A stretch of DNA of 64,000 nucleotides from Lutimaribacter pacificus (lineage in GTDB: Bacteria > Pseudomonadota > Alphaproteobacteria > Rhodobacterales > Rhodobacteraceae): assembly GCF_900142185.1 (NCBI RefSeq), contig NZ_FQZZ01000012.1, forward strand, positions 1-64,000, given 5' to 3'. The translations under genes were made by a program, and so were the position numbers. Below the pieces are notes generated by a model, which saw only the letters and a list, made by a program, of their open reading frames with translations, was not told the origin of the DNA and ran no database searches. Shown here piece after piece: positions 57,868 to 64,000 of this stretch (positions within the stretch are counted from its first letter, which is position 1; each line of letters starts with the position of its first letter).

Positions 57868-58110
57868 GGGAAATCCCCGCACAGTGCGAAACAACGCGAA
57901 AGATCAGAGTGTTAGGCACATTTCGCACGCTGCGCGCACGCGCCACACGGTGCGGAACGCAGCAAAAACATGAACAAAAACAACCGCCCAACCGCCGCGC
58001 ACCGTGCGCCCTTTTATCCTGCCATCCTTCGGTCGTGGTGCCCGCCATCACCGCCCGCCCCCACAAAAGCACGCCAGAGTACGATGGAGCGCGAAGTGCG
58101 ATCTCCCGAG
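57868..58110. other. Intergenic region, candidate oriT
   Basis: 243 bp upstream of the relaxase without a gene. It contains an 8-bp inverted repeat GTGCGAAA/TTTCGCAC (57884-57891 and 57921-57928) and a GC-alternating GCGCGCACGCGCC stretch near 57931-57943. Relaxase operons often carry oriT in this position. No nick-site consensus can be confirmed by reading. Confidence 0.35.
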
Positions 58111-58875
58111 TCATGGCTGGACCTCACCAGTCTCCCGCTGGACAAAGAGGCCCTCAGGCTGCGGGGTGATGCCCGCCTGCGGCACCGCCGGGACGGGTGA
58201 AGGAGCGGCGCCGACCGTCGGGTGAGGCGACACAGGATCGGTTGCAAGCGTGCCGTCGTCGCGGCTGATGAAGATCGCCGCCTCACGCCAATCGCGTGGT
58301 CGTGCTGCAGTGATACCGGTGCCCGATGGCCGCTCGCCAAGCAGAACGGGTGCAAGCGCAGCGACATAGGCACGTGTCTCGGGAGGCAGCGGACGATCCG
58401 CCAGTCGGTATTCTTCGTAACGAGCAGGACCGGCATTATAGGACGCCAGCATCGCCGCGACATTGCCATAGCGGTCCCACATCTCGCGCAGATAGGCCGT
58501 GCCCGCGAGGATGTTGTCACGCGGATCGTAAGGGTCTCGGCCAAGACCATGACGGATGCGCAGCCCCGCCCAGGTGTCGGGCATGACCTGCATCAGCCCC
58601 ATCGCGCCAGCGGAAGAAACCGCACGCAGATCGCCCGCGCTCTCTGTTCGCATCACGGCCATGATCCATGTCGTCGGTATGCCGAAGCGCTGCGACGCCT
58701 CGGCAATTTGGACGGCGTAGGGATGCGCGGCAATTACGTGTTCGGGCACATCGGTTTGCGCCAAGAGCGGCTGCGTGGCGGTGACCGGGATGAGGAGGCC
58801 GGAAAGAAGAAGGAGGAGAATGCGGCGGCATATGCCACCTCTCTCCGAAGCGGGAGCGGTGCAGGACGCGATCAT
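58111..58875 (-). CDS. Lytic transglycosylase (VirB1-like)
   Basis: This 254-residue protein has a signal segment (about 17-38) and an SLT domain (about 55-170) with catalytic Glu78 in MRTESAGD, MGLMQVMPDTW and ASYNAGP motifs. It opens peptidoglycan for assembly of the mating channel. The C-terminal 80 residues are Pro/Thr-rich. It follows DUF736 by 2 bp. Confidence 0.93.
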   Translation of the reverse strand: MIASCTAPASERGGICRRILLLLLSGLLIPVTATQPLLAQTDVPEHVIAAHPYAVQIAEASQRFGIPTTWIMAVMRTESAGDLRAVSSAGAMGLMQVMPDTWAGLRIRHGLGRDPYDPRDNILAGTAYLREMWDRYGNVAAMLASYNAGPARYEEYRLADRPLPPETRAYVAALAPVLLGERPSGTGITAARPRDWREAAIFISRDDGTLATDPVSPHPTVGAAPSPVPAVPQAGITPQPEGLFVQRETGEVQP

Positions 58876-58877
58876 CG

Positions 58878-59213
58878 TCAGTCCTGCTCGTCGCGTTTCT
58901 TCGGGCGGGTCCAGTGCAACCCCCAGTCCCTGCCCTCCTCATCCGACTGGAACAGGCGGGCGCGGATCGGATGCCGGAAAACCGGGTCATCGAGCAGGAC
59001 CGAAACGAACGCCCCGGCGGTTTCGCCGGTGTGTTTCCAGCCCGCGCCAACCTCCGGGCCCTCATCGTCACCGAGATGGATGCGATAGGCGGGAGCTTTC
59101 TCGGAATCGACATTGTCTGTGGGAACGAAGGTCAGTTCCAGGTCGAGAGAGAGCGTACGCAGCTGTCCGGAATAGCCGGACGGGGTGCGGGTGAATTGAC
59201 CGATCTGTGGCAT
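58878..59213 (-). CDS. DUF736 protein 1
   Basis: This 111-residue DUF736 protein starts MPQIGQFTRTPSGYSGQLRT, with AGAFVSVLLDDP and DWGLHWTRPKK near the end. The frame is open upstream to 59327, but the family pattern starts at 59213. DUF736 genes are constant members of this type of conjugative element; the function is unknown. A second member is at 63641. Confidence 0.9.
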   Translation of the reverse strand: MPQIGQFTRTPSGYSGQLRTLSLDLELTFVPTDNVDSEKAPAYRIHLGDDEGPEVGAGWKHTGETAGAFVSVLLDDPVFRHPIRARLFQSDEEGRDWGLHWTRPKKRDEQD

Positions 59214-59280
59214 TGAAGGTTCCTTCATAATACGGTGGTTAGGATGCGGGCCGCTCGCACGTCCCGCCATGGACGCGCCG

Positions 59281-59823
59281 TCACCGATCCGGCGCGCACC
59301 AGACGAGGCGGCCATCGCCGCCCTCATCGGTGAACAGTGGACTGGCCCGGCCGATCACTGCCGAGGTGGGGAACGGGCCGAAGTAGCGGCCGTCGAAACT
59401 GTCAGCGACCGCCGGGTTCATCAGGAAGACCTCGCCCTCCGCGATGGAACGACAGCCCTGCCAGACGGGAAGATCGCGGCCCTGGCTGTCGCGCTCTCGC
59501 GCCTCCCCCAGGTGTCTGCCATCGACGGTGATCGCAGCACCGTCACGGCAGACCCGTTGTCCCGGCAGCCCGATGACGTGCTTCAGGATCGGCACATCGC
59601 GACCGACATAGCCGCGCGCGACCATGAAACCCGCAAGGGGTTCGGGCGGCATAACGGCGACCAGATCTGGCACCTCGAGCCGATCCGTTGGTGCGATGGT
59701 GTAGAAACCGATCGGCACGCTGGCCGAGGCGTTCCAGACCAGCCGTGGCGCAGTCGGAATGCTGCCGGCGATGACGGCGGCGAGCGCGGCAACCGTCGCC
59801 ACGATGTAGCGGACGTGGGTCAT
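59281..59823 (-). CDS. traF: TraF-type signal peptidase (S26)
   Basis: This 180-residue S26 peptidase has a membrane helix (about 6-22), a nucleophile Ser35 in SVPIGFY and the Lys region ILKHVIGLPGQRV. TraF-type enzymes process and cyclise TrbC-like pilins. ATG 59823 overlaps the DUF2840 stop (ATGA); longer readings are not supported. Confidence 0.92.
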   Translation of the reverse strand: MTHVRYIVATVAALAAVIAGSIPTAPRLVWNASASVPIGFYTIAPTDRLEVPDLVAVMPPEPLAGFMVARGYVGRDVPILKHVIGLPGQRVCRDGAAITVDGRHLGEARERDSQGRDLPVWQGCRSIAEGEVFLMNPAVADSFDGRYFGPFPTSAVIGRASPLFTDEGGDGRLVWCAPDR

Positions 59824-60344
59824 TTTCCGATCTCCCGACGCCGGAGCCATGCGGCATGGCGTTCCGCCGTATAGAGTCGCGGCGCTTCGCCCGCCTTCAT
59901 CCAGTGGGCGACATGGCGCCAGTGATCGGGATCGACGTCGGCGGCATCGATGCCAAGACTCTCGATTGCATCGATATGGCGCAGGACCTCTTCGACCTTG
60001 GGCCAGCCTTCGATTTTCAACAAAATCTCGCCACCGGGACGCACAAAGGGCAGCGTCTGGTAGGAGTTGCCAGCCGCGATCGCGCGAACAATGTCGATGC
60101 GCGAGACAACGGTACCGTAGTCATTCGCCGCCCAGCGGACGAAGCCAAACACGGTGCCGGGACGGAAGAAGACGATGCGGCGGCTGCGGTCGAGGATCTG
60201 CTCCCCTGCCCCGTTGCCGAACCGGATCCAGAACTCGGTCTGCTTCTCCAGCCAGATCAATTCGACGCGGGTCATACGGTCGAAGCCGAGCGACGAAGCC
60301 TCAATCGCGGATGATTTGCCGGGTCTCAGAATGACACTCATCAC
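59820..60344 (-). CDS. DUF2840 protein
   Basis: This 174-residue protein has the DUF2840 pattern (LTRVELIWLEKQTEFWIRFG-type N-terminus, here after about 22 residues, and a long helical end). It is always found between repA and traF in this family of elements. It overlaps both neighbours by four bases. The function is unknown. Confidence 0.87.
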   Translation of the reverse strand: MMSVILRPGKSSAIEASSLGFDRMTRVELIWLEKQTEFWIRFGNGAGEQILDRSRRIVFFRPGTVFGFVRWAANDYGTVVSRIDIVRAIAAGNSYQTLPFVRPGGEILLKIEGWPKVEEVLRHIDAIESLGIDAADVDPDHWRHVAHWMKAGEAPRLYTAERHAAWLRRREIGK

Positions 60345-61513
60345 CGGCCTCCCGGAGGATTGAGTGGAAGGCGTGCCAAGGCTGGGCGACGGACCGTGTC
60401 GGAGGCGGGGCTGTCCGGGAGCGATCCGGCAGCGCCAGGCGTGCTCGATGCGTCCGGTTTCTCAGCCTTTCGAAGCCTCCCGGCTGCGCTGCGGATGATG
60501 TCTTCCACACCACTAGCGCGCTCTTCAAAGTTAGAGTCTTCGTTAGATTCTAAGTTAAGGGAGCGATTTCCACTTTTACTTCTGTGCGTTACACCCTGTT
60601 TGGGTTCCTGATAGCACGAGACCCCGGTTCCTGATGGCACGATAGTCAGGGTTCCCGATAGCACGAGCCCATTCACAGGTTTTCCACAGCCCGGAGCGGG
60701 CTCGAAAGCCAGCAGTTTGCGGCCACCAACCTCTGTCTCGAGAAAGAGCGTATAGCCTGGCAGCGGCTGCCGCCGGATGATGTCGCGAAGCTCGAAGGCG
60801 AAGCGCTTGAAGGGGGACAGCGCCCCGGACTTCTGGTGAAGATGATGGAAATCGAAACGCCAGCCGTCCCGTTGCCTGCCACCATGCTTGCGCACCAGGC
60901 GATAGAGCCATCGGTCGAGCCCGCCAGTCAGGTCGAAATACGCCCGATCAATGGTGAGGACGAGTGCATTGTCGAGCACGGCCCGGTAGAACCAGTCGGG
61001 CACGATCAGCTCGATGCCGTCCGGGCGCCCCTCCCTGTCGCTGCGCTCCTGCCATTCGTTGATCCAGGAGAAGCGATGGCGACGTCCTTCCGCCGGTTGC
61101 CGGATCGAGGTGGAGATCGTCGTCGACTGCAGACGATCCAGCGCCGCCTTCAGGCGCTGGTAATCCCGCGCACTGGTTCCGCGACCAACATAGGTGAGGA
61201 TCTCATATGGGGTGGCGGCCATCAGCCGGGAGGTGCGTAGCCCCGCGTCACGCGCCTCGACGATCTGGCTCGCCGCCCAGATCAGGATGTCGGCATCCCA
61301 GATTGTGGCCATACCGTGATCGGGAACCGCCTCGACCCGGATGCTGACGCTACCAGCGGCAAAGTCGATCGGTGCGACCCGTTTGGATTTGGCGAGGGAG
61401 AAGAAGGGATAGGCCATGAGGTCCTGCGCATCTCTGGGGGCGAAGTCACCGGGCAGCGCGCGGAACAGATCGAGCTGTCCGCGCTCGGAACGGGGTTTGC
61501 GTCCATCGGTCAT
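60341..61513 (-). CDS. repA: RepA-type replication initiator (RPA family)
   Basis: This 390-residue initiator starts MTDGRKPRSERGQLDLFRAL, with the conserved FSLAKSKRVAPIDF and TPYEILTYVGRGTSARDYQR winged-helix regions. The C-terminal third is variable and encodes LSGTLTIVPSGTGVSCYQEP across three DNA direct repeats that look like iterons. It suggests the element replicates as a circle, as a plasmid or in the excised state. Its stop overlaps the DUF2840 start. Confidence 0.92.
   Translation of the reverse strand: MTDGRKPRSERGQLDLFRALPGDFAPRDAQDLMAYPFFSLAKSKRVAPIDFAAGSVSIRVEAVPDHGMATIWDADILIWAASQIVEARDAGLRTSRLMAATPYEILTYVGRGTSARDYQRLKAALDRLQSTTISTSIRQPAEGRRHRFSWINEWQERSDREGRPDGIELIVPDWFYRAVLDNALVLTIDRAYFDLTGGLDRWLYRLVRKHGGRQRDGWRFDFHHLHQKSGALSPFKRFAFELRDIIRRQPLPGYTLFLETEVGGRKLLAFEPAPGCGKPVNGLVLSGTLTIVPSGTGVSCYQEPKQGVTHRSKSGNRSLNLESNEDSNFEERASGVEDIIRSAAGRLRKAEKPDASSTPGAAGSLPDSPASDTVRRPALARLPLNPPGGR
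60603..60667 (-). repeat. Three iteron-like direct repeats inside repA
   Basis: Three 18-bp units GGTTCC(T/C)GAT(A/G)GCACGA(G/T) start at 60603, 60626 and 60650 (plus-strand reading), 23 and 24 bp apart. They are in different codon phases of repA, so they are not explained by protein repeats. They are likely RepA binding sites forming part of oriV. Confidence 0.7.
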
Positions 61514-61528
61514 GACATTGCCGCAGCG

Positions 61529-61810
61529 TCAGCGCACGAAGCGGCCGGGCTGCGGGAGGTTGGCAAGCGTATGGCGCTTCGCTGGCAGCACTTGCCCGCG
61601 CGGGTCGGATGTCGAGGTGACGGCGCCGCGTCCGACCCAGGCCTGCAGGTCCTCGATCGCATAGACCACGCGTCCGCCCAGCTTGTGGTAGGCGGGACCG
61701 GTGCCATAGGTCCGGTGCTTCTCCAGCGTCCGAGCCGACAGGCTGAGGAAATGCGCGGCTTCCTTGGTGCGCAGATAGCGCGGGGGAAGTTCGGTTGAGA
61801 TGGCGGACAT
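61529..61810 (-). CDS. AlpA/MerR-type helix-turn-helix protein
   Basis: This 93-residue protein has a HTH_17-type domain (PRYLRTKEAAHFLSLSARTL, then the GTGPAYHKLGGRVVYAIEDL wing). Proteins of this kind act as excisionases or activators for mobile elements. It lies 15 bp upstream of repA and may control replication or excision. Confidence 0.87.
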   Translation of the reverse strand: MSAISTELPPRYLRTKEAAHFLSLSARTLEKHRTYGTGPAYHKLGGRVVYAIEDLQAWVGRGAVTSTSDPRGQVLPAKRHTLANLPQPGRFVR

Positions 61811-61947
61811 CGGGCGTCTCCCTGCTGTGTGTGACCAGTGCCGCGAAACAGCGGCGGATGACGGTCATGATGGCGAAGCGCGTCTGGTCAGATGCAGTGG
61901 GGAGTTGGCAGGGGTAAATTCGCACACCGCGGCGCGGGATCGCCGAC

Positions 61948-62722
61948 CTAGAGGCGGCGCTGGTGACGCAGGAGCTTGCGATAGCCGCCGGCGATCAGGT
62001 CACGCCCCTCACGAAGGAGACTGGAGACGGCAAAACGGGCTGAGGAGACCTGCCATTCATCGCGGTCCAGGCGACCGGTACGGAACAGCACATCGGCGAT
62101 CTGCATCTGGGTCGCGCCGTCGAAGGCGGCGTCGGAGGCTTGAAGGACACGCCGCAGGCGCGCTTTCTGCTGCGCGGTCAGGCGGGTGTCGCGCGGGATT
62201 GAACGACGTCGATGCTGGTCCGCCAGAAGCCGCTGGATCGCTTCGATGCGATCAAGGCCCTCGGGGCCGAGAGGAACAGTGGCAACAAGCCGTCCACAGT
62301 GCTTCAGAGGAGCAACGAGATGCAGGTATGTTCCGTCCGGCAACCTGTGCCGCAGGTGCTTACCAATGGGGGATGCCCTGCCCTTCGGGGCGACTATCTC
62401 ACCGCCGGGAGTATCAGTCTCTCCGGCGAGTGCCCCGGGGGCAACCGCGAGGATCACGGCGCTGGTATCGATTTCGGGGCGCCAGAATATCTCTGCGACA
62501 GTCGCGCTCAGACCGGGGCGAACCGGGAAAGCACAGACCCCATCGACGGCCGACCTGATCCCTCAGGTCAGCCCTGTCAGGTGGTCCCCCTGCAAGCTCT
62601 GCATAGTCATGTTGATATTCGGGATTGCGACGCAGGCATTCCCAGCCGAGTTCCGGCGCGGCCAGATCATCGAGATAGTCATAGGCCGCCTGGTTACGCC
62701 AGTTCGAGCGGTCGGGTTGCAT
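61948..62722 (-). pseudogene. DUF6499-DUF2285 regulator, frameshifted
   Basis: In this element family one gene encodes an N-terminal DUF6499 domain followed by DUF2285. Here the N-terminal part (from ATG 62722, MQPDRSNWRNQAAYDYLDDL) loses frame after RWGLCFP near 62525. The continuation VAEIFWRPEIDTSAVILAVA and the DUF2285 part (to 61948, ending GGYRKLLRHQRRL) are in another frame. One extra C in a CCC run explains it. Either the regulator is broken or the base call is wrong. Confidence 0.75.
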
Positions 62723-62828
62723 GGCATCGCTTCTCCCTTAGGTTGATCTCAAGAAAGGATTCCGAGAGATCAATCACTTGGGAAGTCCGCCGCAAGGCAT
62801 CAGGTGATGCGTGGGACGCATCACCTTC

Positions 62829-63104
62829 TCAGTTGGTTCGCCCCGCCGCCAATTGCCGGTAGCCCTCGGAACTCAGCCAGCGCGCGCGTTCAAGGTGGGT
62901 ATCGTGGACCAGGCGCGCCCGCTCCGGCTCTTTCTGCGTATCGAGCCCCAGGATGATCTGCGCGGCCTCCTGCCAGCTCGCGCCCTCGCCGGCAGCATCG
63001 AGCAGACGCATATACTGCGTCATGTGACGACGGTCATAATCCGTCACCACGGCTCCTTGCGGCGGTACATCCTGCAATTCGCCTCTTCTCACGCGCAACC
63101 CCAC
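62829..63104 (-). CDS. DUF2285 protein
   Basis: This protein of up to 91 residues has the DUF2285 pattern TQYMRLLDAAGEGASWQEAA and ends SEGYRQLAAG. The start is uncertain (GTG 63104 or GTG 63092; relatives begin about 20 residues before VTDYDR). DUF2285 proteins are DNA-binding regulators of conjugative elements. Confidence 0.8.
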   Translation of the reverse strand: MGLRVRRGELQDVPPQGAVVTDYDRRHMTQYMRLLDAAGEGASWQEAAQIILGLDTQKEPERARLVHDTHLERARWLSSEGYRQLAAGRTN

Positions 63105-63197
63105 TGCGGTTTGCGAGCATTTCTAACACAGCGGCTCGACCTTCTTGTAAGCATGGTGACGGCGGGCATCCCTTTTCGGGGAGATGCGCCGCAAAAC

Positions 63198-63446
63198 TCA
63201 GCCCTTCGGGACGGCCTTCGCCTGAACATGCATCACTCCAATCCCCTGGTCGGAGTTCAGGAGAAGAATGCCATTCGCTTCGAAAGCCCGTCGAACCTGA
63301 TCGCGCGTGGTCTCATAGACCTCGAGTCCGCTTTCGGATTCGAGACGCTTGAGCGCGGTCAAAGATACCCGGGCCTCATCCGCAAGCTGCTCCTGCGTCC
63401 AGCCAAGAAGCGCCCGCGCGGCCCGTGATTGTCGGGCGGTGATCAT
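63198..63446 (-). CDS. XRE-type helix-turn-helix regulator
   Basis: This 82-residue protein has an HTH_XRE domain (MITARQSRAARALLGWTQEQ and on to about residue 60) and a short C-terminal beta segment (NGILLLN). GGAGGTGAT before ATG 63446 selects the start over one three codons upstream. It is likely an element maintenance or transfer repressor. Confidence 0.88.
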   Translation of the reverse strand: MITARQSRAARALLGWTQEQLADEARVSLTALKRLESESGLEVYETTRDQVRRAFEANGILLLNSDQGIGVMHVQAKAVPKG

Positions 63447-63640
63447 GCAGATCACCTCCCATCCGGCCCGGCGCGCACGCCAGAACTACGACCATTATAG
63501 TCGTATTTTGGAAATTCACCACCAAAATTCTGACGTGTTTACATCGCGTTTCCGCTTTGGCGTCGGAAATTTCGGGAACTGATTCGGTTGCCCGGTTTGG
63601 CGGTCGGCCCCGGCCTTTGGACCGGGGCCTCGCGACGGCG

Positions 63641-63964
63641 TTATTCGCTGCGGCGACCGTTGGGGCGGGACCAGATCAGAGCGTAGCTCTCGCCGCCCTC
63701 GTCGTCGAAGAGGTTGGCGTAGATCGGGGCGGTGAAGCTCGGATCGTCGAGCTTGAGGCCCAGATAGTCGCGGCCCTCGCCCGAGCGCTTGGACCAGGCG
63801 GCGCCGATCTCGGCGCGGCCGACCAGAACCAGGTGGCTGGGGGCGTTCTCGCCGGTGGCCCGGGTGTCGGGAACGATGCGCACGCCCTTGGCCTGGACGC
63901 TGAGGGTGACGATTTCGCCGGTGAATTCGTTGCCGGTCTTCTTGAAGGTGCCGATGGTTGCCAT
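63641..63964 (-). CDS. DUF736 protein 2
   Basis: This 107-residue DUF736 protein starts MATIGTFKKTGNEFTGEIVT, with SYALIWSRPNGRRSE at the end. It is the more typical member of the family and only distantly similar to the copy at 58878-59213. The window ends 36 bp upstream of its start. The 190 bp between it and the XRE gene contain no gene. Confidence 0.92.
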   Translation of the reverse strand: MATIGTFKKTGNEFTGEIVTLSVQAKGVRIVPDTRATGENAPSHLVLVGRAEIGAAWSKRSGEGRDYLGLKLDDPSFTAPIYANLFDDEGGESYALIWSRPNGRRSE

Positions 63965-64000
63965 TCTAAGTCTCCGTTTTCCGTTTCCGGGTCCGCACCA

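Overview
The window reads as alphaproteobacterial DNA, most likely from the Rhodobacteraceae. The reasons are the high GC content, heat-shock promoters of the CTTGAA-N17 type, a ROSE-type leader, and a Trb-type conjugation module of the kind common in rhodobacters, sphingomonads and rhizobia. Two large blocks meet at about 35 kb: a protein-quality-control (PQC) or heat-resistance island (about 0.15-35 kb), and the conjugation and maintenance core of an integrative conjugative element or plasmid (about 36-64 kb). The simplest reading is one mobile element carrying a heat-survival cargo.

PQC island. From the left, on the minus strand: an operon of three small heat-shock proteins (sHsps), a DegP-like protease, CbpA and CbpM; then an NDUFS4-like gene and an RNA polymerase omega-like gene. 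On the plus strand: an MFS gene with an internal stop, an EF-hand protein, a small membrane protein, htpX, htpG, a second S1C protease, CIRCE-groES-groEL, and a GldA/GldF/GldG/DUF4340 ABC operon. A minus-strand operon follows with a fourth type of sHsp behind a ROSE-like thermometer, a second NDUFS4-like/omega-like pair and an SPW membrane protein. A long minus-strand run then reads ftsH, clpK-type disaggregase, a third NDUFS4-like gene, a short KefB-type antiporter, a GT4 glycosyltransferase and a glycogen-debranching-type glycosidase. A second htpX and a second three-gene sHsp cassette on the plus strand close the island. The two sHsp cassettes are inverted copies bracketing about 29 kb. In total: seven sHsps, two HtpX, two DegP-like proteases, FtsH, ClpK, HtpG, GroESL and CbpAM, but no DnaK or GrpE.

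Conjugative core. A LysR regulator converges on DUF2274-trbI-trbG-trbF-trbL-trbK-trbJ-trbE-trbD-trbC-trbB (minus strand). About 7.8 kb of accessory DNA then separates trbB from its usual upstream partners copG and traG. It holds a 1,252-residue RecD-like helicase with a C-terminal nuclease-like domain, IS1182 debris, a complete IS5-family (IS427-type) element, a DUF1643 gene and an IS110-family element with a broken transposase. Beyond traG come a DUF3363 relaxase, a transglycosylase, DUF736, TraF peptidase, DUF2840, RepA with iteron-like repeats inside its coding region, an AlpA-type HTH, a frameshifted DUF6499-DUF2285 gene, a second DUF2285 gene, an XRE regulator and a second DUF736 gene.

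How it may work together. At high temperature RpoH-type promoters and melting RNA leaders would switch on the sHsps. These hold unfolding proteins for ClpK, GroESL and HtpG, while FtsH, HtpX and DegP clear membrane and periplasmic damage. The repeated NDUFS4-like and omega-like genes are the least explained part and the best candidate for an undescribed module. All assignments come from reading the sequence; no database search was run.
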